A stretch of DNA of 16,071 nucleotides from NCBI GenBank assembly GCA_964411125.1, contig CAYPJU010000106.1, positions 1 to 16,071 of the forward strand. The letters are read 5' to 3'. Of the stretch, positions 1-6,503 are shown one piece after another. Position 1 is the first letter of the stretch, and every line of letters starts with the position of its first letter. The notes under the pieces are model-generated. The model was not told the origin of the DNA, did not search any database, and worked only from the letters and a program-made list of their open reading frames with translations. The translations under genes and the position numbers were made by a program. The stretch is from JBFIHF01 sp964411125. GTDB taxonomy: Bacteria > Myxococcota_A > Bradymonadia > Bradymonadales > Bradymonadaceae.

Positions 1-240
1 AGGGGCCCGAGCGAAGCGAGGTTGGCGGGCGAGTACTGAAGTTGTGGGTGACGCGTCGCCCCGACTCGTTGGTGGCGTGCGTCGCCCTCGGGCGTGCGTC
101 GCCGTCGGCGTCCGCTCTGTGCATCCCGGTCGTTGCCCACTTTTCGACCTGTGTTATCCTGACGCCGAGTTTTTCGTGACCGGGGGGGCCATGCATTGTC
201 GTCGTGGAACTCCTCTTGGCCACCAGCAGGGGGGATCCCG
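1..240. other. Left-end intergenic region
   Basis: No convincing gene is visible. A 13-bp direct repeat, GGCGTGCGTCGCC, occurs at 74-86 and 91-103 (period 17). An open frame from base 1 to a TGA at 37-39 could be the last 12 codons of a gene that starts outside the window, but 12 residues cannot be recognised. The right part holds a weak promoter-like pair and the ribosome binding site of the lipoprotein gene that begins at 241. Confidence 0.45.
133..160 (+). promoter_or_regulatory. Candidate sigma70-type promoter of the first lipoprotein gene
   Basis: TTGCCC at 133-138 (4 of 6 matches to TTGACA) and TATCCT at 155-160 (4 of 6 to TATAAT) are separated by 16 bp. Transcription would start near 167, about 75 bp before the ATG at 241. 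The elements are weak and were found by eye only. Confidence 0.3.
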
Positions 241-777
241 ATGAACATCTCGAACTTTCGAAAGAGACTTTTCGTGCTCGTTGCCGTGAGCGGATTGACC
301 GCGAGCTTTACCAGCGGTTGTGTGCGCGGCAGCAACGGAGCACCTTGCGCCAGCCATTCCGACTGCTCACCCGCGAAAGACGCCCAGACCAACAGACTTT
401 GTTATGGCTGCTCGGAGGAAGACGTGTGCTTCTACGAAGGCTTCCCGGCAAGTTACGTCTGCAGCAGTGAAGAAGCGGGGGAACCGACCGGGGAAGAGTT
501 CTCGGGTTCGGTCAACGACTGGGACGACGGTCAGGGCACCGGAGAACCGGGCGGAAGTTCGAGCGGATCCGACGATGGTCCCCAGCTCGCGTGCGACTCG
601 AATAGCTTCCGACCCTACGACGAGCCGCAGGTGGATTCGCAGTGTCAGACGGCCTGCATCTATTCCAACGGGGGGTACCGTGACGAGTGCACAGCGACCT
701 GCGAACTGTACGAGACAGTAGCAGCATCCATCGCCAGTGGCCCGATCAGGAGATGTCCGGCCTGCCCCTGCCCATAG
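241..777 (+). CDS. Cysteine-rich putative lipoprotein (178 aa)
   Basis: The function is not recognised. The ATG at 241 is chosen because AGGGGGG lies 7-13 bases upstream and the protein then begins with a clean signal peptide: basic FRKR, a hydrophobic stretch at about residues 10-22, and a lipobox-like TSGC giving Cys27 as the predicted lipidated residue. An in-frame ATG at 196 would put 15 poorly signal-like residues in front. The mature part has many Cys residues in two groups (about 37-75 and 117-177), separated by an acidic Gly/Ser/Glu-rich linker, and ends with a CPACPCP-like tail. This looks like an exported, disulfide-stabilised surface or periplasmic protein, a style common in Myxococcota. 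It is transcribed toward the lipoprotein gene at 823-1161 and ends 45 bp from that gene's stop codon. Expression of this reading frame is well supported by the signal peptide and RBS; the role is unknown. Confidence 0.72.
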   Translation: MNISNFRKRLFVLVAVSGLTASFTSGCVRGSNGAPCASHSDCSPAKDAQTNRLCYGCSEEDVCFYEGFPASYVCSSEEAGEPTGEEFSGSVNDWDDGQGTGEPGGSSSGSDDGPQLACDSNSFRPYDEPQVDSQCQTACIYSNGGYRDECTATCELYETVAASIASGPIRRCPACPCP

Positions 778-822
778 AGGCGAACGTCCTCTCGCGACAG
801 CCTCGGGACGCCCACCCCCCGA

Positions 823-1161
823 TCAGTCGCAGAGACACTCGATCCGCCCCGGGTCGACATTGCAAGCGACACCGGCTCCGCAGGATGGACCGCAGGCGTC
901 GTCGTCTTCGAAGTCGACGATGCAATAGACCGGTTCGGCAGCATCGCACGGCACGACACAGAAATCGTCCGGGCCGCACTCTCCACATCCGTCGAGCCGG
1001 TTGGTCGTACCGGCGTTGGTGCCGGAGTTCGTGGCGGTGGATGAGGAGTCGGGATCGTCGTCACCACCCGAGCACCCCGGGTTGAGCCAGACGAGGCAGC
1101 CAGCCAACAAAAGTTTCAGCGCGAGTCTGCTCGGGCGGCGGACGGCTCGATGGTCCTTCAT
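823..1161 (-). CDS. Small cysteine-rich putative lipoprotein (112 aa)
   Basis: The function is not recognised. The ATG at 1161 (minus strand) is preceded by GAGAGGGAAGAG, a strong ribosome binding site, so it is preferred over an upstream in-frame ATG at 1218. Residues 1-30 form a signal peptide with basic RRPSR and a hydrophobic run. Two lipidation sites are possible: LLAGC (Cys22, the better consensus but after a short hydrophobic core) or LNPGC (Cys30, after a longer core). Next comes an Asp/Ser/Thr/Gly/Asn-rich low-complexity spacer (about 31-50), then a compact C-terminal domain with about ten Cys, starting GCGECGPDDFC and ending CLCD. The plan of lipid anchor, flexible linker and small disulfide domain matches its convergent neighbour, so the two may belong to one broad class, although the sequences are not clearly homologous. 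It probably sits on the outer-membrane or periplasmic face. Confidence 0.7.
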   Translation of the reverse strand: MKDHRAVRRPSRLALKLLLAGCLVWLNPGCSGGDDDPDSSSTATNSGTNAGTTNRLDGCGECGPDDFCVVPCDAAEPVYCIVDFEDDDACGPSCGAGVACNVDPGRIECLCD

Positions 1162-1264
1162 CTCTTCCCTCTCCGAATGGTCTTCGGGGTTTCTGTGGTG
1201 TGTCACGACACGATACACACTCCTGGTTCCCGCCGCATCCGTTGCCGCCTGGCTCGCTTCGCAC

Positions 1265-1281
1265 GAGGGCGCCTAGCCCTC
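1265..1281 (-). terminator. Hairpin downstream of pssA
   Basis: GAGGGC and GCCCTC form a 6-bp stem with a 5-base loop, about 26 bases past the pssA stop codon on the minus strand. There is no T-run after it, so it is only a weak candidate terminator. Confidence 0.25.
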
Positions 1282-1306
1282 TCGTCGGAGAAGTCGTCGT
1301 CCAGTT

Positions 1307-1957
1307 TCAGGGCTTAGGAATCCGGATCGTCGAAATCATGAGGCTGCCGCTCACCAGGAAGGCGAGGGCGAGGAGGTGGAGGCTCCACGGGCCGAGCTGG
1401 AAGCGACCGCCCCACAAGAGGTCGGGGCCGACCGCGTCGGTGGCGAAGGCGAAGCCGAGGACGGCGACGAGGATGAGGGAGGTCGGGATCGGCGTCCCCT
1501 CGAAGTACTTCACTTTGCCCGAATCGTCGGCCAGATCCGCGGCGGTCACGTTGAAGCGGGCCAGGCGGCTGATGCCGCAACAGACGAAATACACGAGGAT
1601 CGCGATGTCCCAGCCGCCGCGTAGTCCCAGCGTGTAGCCGAGGACCGCCGGCGCGACGCCGAACGACACGATGTCGGCGAGCGAGTCGAGGTCGGCGCCG
1701 ATGCGGGACCACGCCTGGCGTTTGCGTGCGACCCAACCGTCGAACCCGTCGAGGATGAAGGCGACCGGGATCAGGATGAACGCGAGAAACAGGAACCGTT
1801 TCTCGTCCGCCGCCATGTACTCGAGGCAGAGGAACACGCTGACCGTTCCGCACGCCGCGTTGCCGAGCGTGAAGGTGTCGGCGAGCGTGTACTCCCGCAT
1901 CATCGAGAAGCGCTGCTTCCTTGGAGCGGGTTCGTCCAGCGGTGTCACATCATCCAT
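1307..1957 (-). CDS. pssA: CDP-diacylglycerol--serine O-phosphatidyltransferase
   Basis: This enzyme makes phosphatidylserine from CDP-diacylglycerol and L-serine at the inner membrane, the first step toward phosphatidylethanolamine. The full CDP-alcohol phosphatidyltransferase signature is present: D73-G74-x2-A77-R78-x8-G87-x3-D91-x3-D95, whose Asp residues bind metal and substrate. SRLARFN (130-136) and the upstream LGNAACG segment (31-37) are typical of the PssA branch rather than phosphatidylglycerophosphate synthase. Several hydrophobic helices follow, for example about 55-70, 96-127, 158-174 and 190-212. At 216 aa it is at the short end for bacterial PssA but shows no sign of truncation. 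The ATG at 1957 is supported by AAGGA spaced 7 bases upstream; a Met-Met at residues 19-20 is an alternative start with less support. No decarboxylase (psd) gene, often adjacent, is seen here. The repeat pair upstream separates it from the membrane-protein gene, so it probably has its own promoter. Confidence 0.9.
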   Translation of the reverse strand: MDDVTPLDEPAPRKQRFSMMREYTLADTFTLGNAACGTVSVFLCLEYMAADEKRFLFLAFILIPVAFILDGFDGWVARKRQAWSRIGADLDSLADIVSFGVAPAVLGYTLGLRGGWDIAILVYFVCCGISRLARFNVTAADLADDSGKVKYFEGTPIPTSLILVAVLGFAFATDAVGPDLLWGGRFQLGPWSLHLLALAFLVSGSLMISTIRIPKP

Positions 1958-2045
1958 CGGTCATTCCTTTTTCGTTCCGCTACCCGCTCACCAATCTCGA
2001 GATACGCCGCGGATGGGTGAGACGAGGCAGTCGAAAACGAGGTCC

Positions 2046-2101
2046 CGTTGGGCTTCGCCCAAACCCACCAGGGGATTCTCCCCTGGACCCCAAAGTTTTC
2101 C
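2046..2101 (+). repeat. REP-like two-hairpin repeat, copy 1
   Basis: Two perfect stem-loops lie side by side: TTGGGC-TTC-GCCCAA (2048-2062) and CCAGGGGA-TTC-TCCCCTGG (2068-2086), joined by ACCCA and followed by ACCCCAAAGTTTTCC. The 56-bp unit matches 9839-9894 at 55 of 56 positions in the same orientation and faces a diverged inverted copy at 2133-2189. It lies wholly between genes. No open frame in it looks real. Confidence 0.9.
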
Positions 2102-2132
2102 CCTCACGATATCCAAGGGTCGCGAGGTCGTT

Positions 2133-2189
2133 TGAGAAAATCCGCGCTTCCAGGGATGCAATCCCTGGTGGGATCCGGGGCAAAGCCCC
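2133..2189 (-). repeat. REP-like two-hairpin repeat, diverged inverted copy
   Basis: Read on the minus strand it has the same order as copy 1: a first hairpin GGGGC-TTT-GCCCC (2177-2189), a spacer ending CCCA, a second hairpin CCAGGGAT-TGC-ATCCCTGG (2150-2168), and an A/T-rich tail containing GATTTTCTC. The stems differ in sequence from copy 1 but still pair perfectly. With copy 1 it forms an inverted pair about 31 bp apart, like the paired REP units (BIMEs) of enterobacteria. Confidence 0.8.
2136..2189 (-). terminator. Possible terminator of the 2200-3705 gene, provided by the repeat
   Basis: On the minus strand the first hairpin (5-bp stem, GGGGC/GCCCC) begins 10 bases after the stop codon. 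The second (8-bp stem) follows 8 bases later, with an imperfect T-run (ATTTTCTC) about 10 bases beyond it. The strong stems may stop transcription before pssA; the T-run is too far from the stem for a textbook intrinsic terminator. Confidence 0.35.
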
Positions 2190-2199
2190 AGAGTAGCCT

Positions 2200-3705
2200 T
2201 CAGTTCACTCCCACCGTCGCGGGCATCTCGAAGTCGAGCTCGACGTGCGAACCACCCAGCTCGCGGGCGAGCCGCGCGTCGAAGTCGTCCAGCTCCGACT
2301 GCGCCAGCGACACTTCCTCTTCGTCGGACGAAAACACCGTCTCCCCGAACACAGTCCGGTTCGCTGCAGCCTGTCGCGCGCGCTCGCCGGCATCGACCTG
2401 GGCCTTGAGGCCGTCGAAGAACCAGTACGTGGTTCCGCCTTGCGCGACGCGAGGTTCCCCATCGTACGCCGCCGCCAGCTCCTTGTCGTGTTTTACGTCT
2501 AGAACGACTCCTTCGGCCTGCGAACCCCGCACGCCCGCGTAGATCTTTCGGATCTCGTTGCGGCGGCGGTTCTCGCGTTCGGCGGCGACCTTCGCCCCCA
2601 TCTGGCCCAGATAGCGGACCGCCGGGACGGCGAAGAAGATCAAACTGAACACCAGCGGCACGATGCCGAGCCCGATCGTGACGAGCGGCTGCACCCCGTA
2701 CATCGCCGCGAGCTGGTCGAACGCGCCGCTGAGCACCCAGGTGCCCATGCCGAGGTTGAAGAGGTTGAAGAGCGTGATCCAGGTGTTGGTGCCGCCCTCG
2801 TTGCCGGTGAACTTCGGCGCCGTCTTCCGCGTCTCCCAGATACGCCCCGGGGCCTGGAGCGCGGCGCCTAGCCCCGAGCCCGCCGTCGTCATCAGCTCGT
2901 CGAACCGGTAGACGAGGACACCGTCCTCGGTGACGTCGACGTCGCCGTTGAAGCGGACGATCGCCGCGGTCAACGCGTTGTCCGCCTCATCGAGGGACTG
3001 CCCGGTGCGGGCGGCCCAGTCGGCCGCGGTGACGCGGCCGTTCATCTGGCGGACGAACGCCGCGAAGGCGCGCTGCGCCTGCAGCGGGTCGGACTTGCGC
3101 TTCGGCCCGAACACGTAGTCGAAGATCTTCTGGTAGACCGGCTTCTCGGGGCGCTCCTTGCCCGCTCGATGCTTCAGGGCACGGCGCCGGCTGCGGCGGG
3201 CGCGCCGTCGGCCTCGGCTGTAGTCGTCGTCGAAGAGGCTGAACCAGAAGAAGTATTCGAGGAAGCGGGCCAGCAGATAGAGCGGCAGCTCGATGATCCC
3301 GTCGCCGTCGGAGTCGCTCGACGCCGAGGCGGCGATCGCGGCGACCGCCATCGCCAACAGCAGCAACACGAAGATGATCGTGTAGCCGACCAGCATCACC
3401 ATGATCCAGATTTTGAAGAACCACTGGAAGCCGGTCCAAGCCGCCTGCTTGATGTCGTGCCACAGCCGGCCCTTCTCGTCGCCGCGGCGGATGAAGGACG
3501 GATCGAAGCGGTAGCGGAGGTTGCCGTCGTCGTCGACGTCGAGGTGGCTCTTGTAGAGCGACAGCATGCGTCGCAGGCCGAGCTCCACCTCGTGGTAGTT
3601 GAGCCCGGTGTCGCCGGCGACGTCCCCGACCGTCACCATGCCGCCCCGTTTCTTCAGGCTGGCGAGGATCCGGTCCTCTTGTTCGTATATGGATGTTTCG
3701 GTCAT
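2200..3705 (-). CDS. Membrane protein with duplicated winged-helix-like segments (501 aa)
   Basis: I do not recognise a named family. Two segments share a pattern: residues 9-69 (GGMVTVGDVAGDTGLNYHEVE, then DDDGNLRYRF) and 206-269 (NGRVTAADWAARTGQSLDEAD, then TEDGVLVYRF). Each looks like a winged helix: Val/Thr strand, Asp-x-Ala helix, TG turn, recognition-like helix, then an acidic beta-wing ending YRFD. Each is followed by hydrophobic segments: about 100-127 and 139-157 after the first, 307-328 and 339-363 after the second. So the protein seems built by duplication of a module made of a winged helix plus a membrane pair. A very basic Arg-rich stretch (165-180) and a long soluble, charged C-terminus (about 370-501, ending acidic) complete it. 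It starts 9 bp after the hydrolase gene at 3715-4374, so they probably share a transcript. The ATG at 3705 has only a weak upstream AGGA. The cytoplasmic domains could bind DNA or protein partners; this is inference. Confidence 0.8.
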   Translation of the reverse strand: MTETSIYEQEDRILASLKKRGGMVTVGDVAGDTGLNYHEVELGLRRMLSLYKSHLDVDDDGNLRYRFDPSFIRRGDEKGRLWHDIKQAAWTGFQWFFKIWIMVMLVGYTIIFVLLLLAMAVAAIAASASSDSDGDGIIELPLYLLARFLEYFFWFSLFDDDYSRGRRRARRSRRRALKHRAGKERPEKPVYQKIFDYVFGPKRKSDPLQAQRAFAAFVRQMNGRVTAADWAARTGQSLDEADNALTAAIVRFNGDVDVTEDGVLVYRFDELMTTAGSGLGAALQAPGRIWETRKTAPKFTGNEGGTNTWITLFNLFNLGMGTWVLSGAFDQLAAMYGVQPLVTIGLGIVPLVFSLIFFAVPAVRYLGQMGAKVAAERENRRRNEIRKIYAGVRGSQAEGVVLDVKHDKELAAAYDGEPRVAQGGTTYWFFDGLKAQVDAGERARQAAANRTVFGETVFSSDEEEVSLAQSELDDFDARLARELGGSHVELDFEMPATVGVN

Positions 3706-3714
3706 CCGGTGCGG

Positions 3715-4374
3715 TCACCAGTCCTGGAGCAAAAACGGGTTGCGGCGCTTCTCCATCCCGATCGTCGTCGTGGGCCCATGCCCGCACAGAACCTGCGCAT
3801 CGTCGGGGAGTTCGTCGACCAGTCGCTGCAGCGAGCGCTTCATCGCCTTCGGGTCGCTGCCGGGAAGGTCGACGCGACCGATGCTTCCGGCAAAGAGGAC
3901 GTCGCCGCCGAAGAAGAGTCCGAGCTCTTCGAACCAGAACCCGACGCTCCCCGGGCTGTGCCCCGGCAGGAACATCACCTCGCCGGTCAGCTCGCCGATC
4001 CGAATCTCGTCACCGTCGTCGAACCAGCGGTCGACCGCCGGCAGCGGATCGATCTGGTAGCCGAAGAACTGCCCTTGCTGGGGTGCCGACACGTAGAGCG
4101 GCTCGTCCGCCCGGTGCAACCAGATCGGCGCCCCGGTCAATTCCTTTGCTTCGCCGAGCGCGGCGACGTGGTCAATGTGGGCGTGGGTCTGCCAGATCGC
4201 GTCGATCGTCAGACCGGCCTCGGTCGCCATCGCGACGATCTCGTCGGCCGCCCACCCCGCGTCGACGATCGCGGCCGACTTCGTCTTCGGGCAACCGAGG
4301 ACGTAGTAGTTCGTCATCAGCGGACCAGCCGTGAGGCCGCGTACGATTGCGTCGTTGTCAGCGATTTCGTTCAT
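3715..4374 (-). CDS. Metallo-beta-lactamase-fold hydrolase, glyoxalase II-like
   Basis: A 219-aa cytoplasmic metallohydrolase. All metal ligands of the fold are visible: T63-H64-A65-H66-I67-D68-H69 (HxHxDH), H139 in LPGHSPGS, D158 in GGDVLFAGSIGR, and H199 in CGHGPTT. The GGD-LF-GSIGR-D motif and the length place it with the short glyoxalase II-like / YcbL-type enzymes that hydrolyse thioesters such as S-lactoylglutathione, rather than with true beta-lactamases. It lacks the long C-terminal helical substrate domain of classical GloB, so the substrate is open. The ATG at 4374 lacks a clear Shine-Dalgarno; a downstream Met at residue 20 would cut into the first strand, so the upstream start is kept. 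It is divergent from the polyketide operon and is followed after 9 bp by the 501-aa membrane protein gene. A link to acyl-thioester chemistry in the divergent operon is possible but not shown. Confidence 0.87.
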   Translation of the reverse strand: MNEIADNDAIVRGLTAGPLMTNYYVLGCPKTKSAAIVDAGWAADEIVAMATEAGLTIDAIWQTHAHIDHVAALGEAKELTGAPIWLHRADEPLYVSAPQQGQFFGYQIDPLPAVDRWFDDGDEIRIGELTGEVMFLPGHSPGSVGFWFEELGLFFGGDVLFAGSIGRVDLPGSDPKAMKRSLQRLVDELPDDAQVLCGHGPTTTIGMEKRRNPFLLQDW

Positions 4375-4601
4375 GGTGGCTTTGTAGCACCCGTGGCGCC
4401 GCGCGCCAACGCGGGGCCGTTCCGCCAGTCCTGCCGCGCGCCCGTGTCACATCGCGGCGGTGCGTAACCAGCCGTTCGCTTCCGCCAAAACGTCCAAAGC
4501 GTTCAAAATTACGGCTCGGATGTCTTTTTCTCCTTTACCTTTTCCGTTTCGATCTTTCCTTCGTTGCCGAAGAACCTCACCTCCTCCGTCGGAAGCGCCC
4601 C
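4375..4601. promoter_or_regulatory. Divergent intergenic region upstream of the polyketide operon
   Basis: This 227-bp gap separates the minus-strand hydrolase gene from the plus-strand polyketide synthase gene, so it should hold promoters for both. It is clearly less GC-rich than its surroundings. The part from about 4518 to 4562 is almost all pyrimidine on the plus strand (runs of T and C), which would give a U/C-rich leader RNA. A small inverted repeat, AACG...CGTT, sits at about 4489-4503. No convincing -35/-10 pair was found by eye. A ribosome binding site GGAAG lies just before the GTG at 4602. Confidence 0.4.
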
Positions 4602-5714
4602 GTGACCCTTCACATCCTCGATACGCTCTCATCCGCAAGGCCCGCGCTCGCGCCTTCCGTAGGCTCGCCCTCGAAGGTGCTCCCGCGGCACCGGCACGAG
4701 CAGTCGGAAATCCTCGACGCCCTCGAAGATTTCTGGGCCGGAAAGCACTTCAACGGCGAGCGACTCCGTCGATTCTTCGAAAGCGTCCAAGTCGACTCCA
4801 GGAACCTGGCGATCCCTCTCGAGCAGTACAAAGAGCTCACGACCTTCGGCGCTCGCAACGATGCGTTCATCCGCGTCGGGACCGAGCTCGGCGCAAAGGC
4901 GCTTCGGGTGGCCCTGGACGACGCCGGGCTCGAACCCACCGACGTCGACGCGATCTTCTTCACGTCAGTGACGGGCATCGCGACGCCGTCGCTCGACGTG
5001 ATGGTCGCGAACGAGGTCGGGCTTCGGCGCGACGTGAAGCGGACGCCGATGTTCGGGCTCGGATGCGCTGGCGGCGCCGCGGGCCTCGCGCGCGTGCACG
5101 ATTATTTGCGCGCATTCCCCGAACACGTCGCCGTGCTGCTTTCCGTCGAGCTCTGCTCGCTGACGCTTCAGCCTGACGACTTCTCCGTGAAGAACCTCAT
5201 CTCGACTGGCCTGTTCGGCGACGGAGCGTCCGCCGTCGTGATGTTCGGCGGTGAGCACCAGGGGCGCGGCGGCGCGGCCGGACCGCGCATCGTCGACACG
5301 CGCAGTACGCTCTTCCCCGACACCCAGTGGGTCATGGGTTGGGACATCGACGAGGACGGATTCGAAGTCGTGCTGTCGGCGAAGCTCCCGCAGGTCATCC
5401 GCGACGAGCTGCGCGGTGAAGTCGACGACTTCCTCGACGGGCACGGCCTCGAGCGCCACGACATCGACCAGTGGGTCATGCACCCCGGCGGGCCGGCCGT
5501 GCTCGACGCGCTCGCCGACGCCATGGGGGTCGAGCGCGACGCGTTCGCCGTCACGTGGGATTCGCTCGCGTCGGTCGGCAATCTGTCGTCGGCGTCGGTC
5601 CTTTTCATCCTCGCCGACACGATCGCTTCGGAAGTGCCGCAACCCGGTGACCGCGGGCTCTTGGTGGCGATGGGGCCCGGCTTCGCCGCCGAACAGCTCC
5701 TGCTGCAGTGGTGA
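4602..5714 (+). CDS. Type III polyketide synthase (chalcone synthase-like, alkylpyrone/alkylresorcinol type)
   Basis: A homodimer-type ketosynthase that loads an acyl starter on its own cysteine, extends it with malonyl-CoA and cyclises the product. The Cys-His-Asn triad is present: C155 in FGLGCAGGAAGLARV, H294 in VMHPGGPAVLDAL, and N327 in SVGNLSSAS. The C-terminal GPG loop (AMGPGFAAE, 357-364) marks type III synthases rather than FabH. The GCAGGAAGLAR nucleophile motif is like bacterial BpsA/Pks11-type enzymes that use long acyl starters. A GTG start at 4602 gives 370 aa, the usual family length, and follows GGAAG by 6 bases; longer in-frame extensions upstream are Arg-rich and non-homologous in look. 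It is first in a five-gene operon, with the methyltransferase gene 4 bp downstream. The neighbouring ligase and carrier protein suggest a fatty acyl-ACP starter. Whether it makes a pyrone or a resorcinol cannot be read from sequence alone. Confidence 0.93.
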   Translation: MTLHILDTLSSARPALAPSVGSPSKVLPRHRHEQSEILDALEDFWAGKHFNGERLRRFFESVQVDSRNLAIPLEQYKELTTFGARNDAFIRVGTELGAKALRVALDDAGLEPTDVDAIFFTSVTGIATPSLDVMVANEVGLRRDVKRTPMFGLGCAGGAAGLARVHDYLRAFPEHVAVLLSVELCSLTLQPDDFSVKNLISTGLFGDGASAVVMFGGEHQGRGGAAGPRIVDTRSTLFPDTQWVMGWDIDEDGFEVVLSAKLPQVIRDELRGEVDDFLDGHGLERHDIDQWVMHPGGPAVLDALADAMGVERDAFAVTWDSLASVGNLSSASVLFILADTIASEVPQPGDRGLLVAMGPGFAAEQLLLQW

Positions 5715-5718
5715 CCTG

Positions 5719-6267
5719 ATGTCGACACTGTGGCTCTACACGATCTTCCTGCTGCTGACCGCCGGCGAGCGCATCGCCGAGCTGGTGGTCTCGAAGCGCA
5801 ACGCGGCGTGGGCATTCGAGCGCGGCGGCGTCGAGTACGGCCGCGAGCACTTCCCGTTCATGGTCGCGCTCCACACAGCGTTTCTGCTCGGCTGCCTGTT
5901 CGAGCCGTGGCTCCTCGACCGTCCGTTCGTCCCCGCGCTCGGCTTCACGATGCTCGTCCTGGCAATAGGCGCGCAGGCGCTAAGGTGGTGGGTCATCACG
6001 ACGTTGGGTCCGCGCTGGAACACGCGCGTGATCGTCGTCCCTGGCCTGCCGCTCGTTCAGGGTGGCCCGTTTCGCTATCTGCGCCACCCCAACTACCTCG
6101 CCGTGGTCGTCGAAGGCTTCGCGCTTCCATTGATCCACGGCGCGTGGATCACGGCGGCCGCATTCACCGCCCTCAATTTCGCCCTGCTCGCGGTCCGGAT
6201 CACCGTCGAGAACGAGGCACTCGACAAGGCGCCGAAGATGCAGACGGCGCGCGCGGAGGCTGCATGA
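5719..6267 (+). CDS. Isoprenylcysteine carboxyl methyltransferase-family (BpsB/YpbQ-like) membrane methyltransferase
   Basis: A small integral-membrane SAM-dependent methyltransferase of 182 aa with predicted helices at about 4-24, 44-62, 73-95 and 128-160. The ICMT signature is at the C-terminal half: GGPFRYLRHPNY (115-126), then R160 and VENEAL (163-168), which bind SAM and close the active site. The N-terminal ERIAELVVSKRNAAW and FPFMVALH segments are typical of the YpbQ/BpsB branch, which in Bacillus subtilis lies next to the type III synthase BpsA and methylates its alkylpyrone products. Here it likewise follows the synthase, so O-methylation of a lipophilic polyketide phenol or pyrone is the likely job. 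The ATG at 5719 is 4 bp after the synthase stop, and its own stop overlaps the next start (ATGA at 6264-6267), indicating translational coupling. Confidence 0.9.
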   Translation: MSTLWLYTIFLLLTAGERIAELVVSKRNAAWAFERGGVEYGREHFPFMVALHTAFLLGCLFEPWLLDRPFVPALGFTMLVLAIGAQALRWWVITTLGPRWNTRVIVVPGLPLVQGGPFRYLRHPNYLAVVVEGFALPLIHGAWITAAAFTALNFALLAVRITVENEALDKAPKMQTARAEAA

Positions 6268-6503
6268 ACGACATCGAAAGACGACTGCTGGAGATTGCCC
6301 ACGACGAGCTCGACTGGGAGGGAGAACTCCCCACCGGGCCGCTCGCCGACCATTTCGACTCGCTTCAACTGATGACGCTGGTCGTCGCCGTCGAGGACGA
6401 GTTTCGCATCATTCTGGAGCCCGAGGACGAAGAGGCGATCGTCACTCTGGGCGACCTCACCGCACTGATAGGGGAAAAGGCCCATGGCCGAACTGCCGCA
6501 TAG
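6264..6503 (+). CDS. Acyl carrier protein
   Basis: A 79-aa acidic helical carrier protein. The phosphopantetheine attachment site is S33 in HFDSLQLMTLV, at the start of helix II, matching the DSL motif of ACPs; length, acidity and the spacing of the four helices fit the family. It is coupled by ATGA to the methyltransferase and overlaps the ligase gene by 20 bp. Such a position implies it is the dedicated acceptor of the acyl group activated by that ligase and the donor of the starter unit to the type III synthase. It needs a phosphopantetheinyl transferase from elsewhere; none is in the window. It is not the housekeeping AcpP: it lies outside any fab cluster, and the sequence around the serine differs from the usual GADSLD. 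Confidence 0.9.
   Translation: MNDIERRLLEIAHDELDWEGELPTGPLADHFDSLQLMTLVVAVEDEFRIILEPEDEEAIVTLGDLTALIGEKAHGRTAA

Noticed and set aside
1..39. C-terminal 12 codons of an upstream gene
   Set aside because: An open frame to TGA at 37-39 exists, but it is too short to recognise and could be chance.
1200..1211. Palindrome GTGTC-AC-GACAC upstream of the second lipoprotein gene
   Set aside because: Only 5-bp arms; it could be an operator but is expected by chance in a 16-kb window.
3169..4467. Long plus-strand open frame (432 codons) opposite the membrane protein and hydrolase genes
   Set aside because: It is antisense to two genes with clear motifs, its product is Val/Glu/Arg/Asp-rich without domain signal, and it arises from GC-rich codon bias.
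4602..5714. FabH (KAS III) instead of a type III polyketide synthase
   Set aside because: Both share Cys-His-Asn, but the GCAGGAAGLAR motif, the C-terminal GPGFAAE loop, the 370-aa length and the BpsB-like neighbour fit type III synthases.
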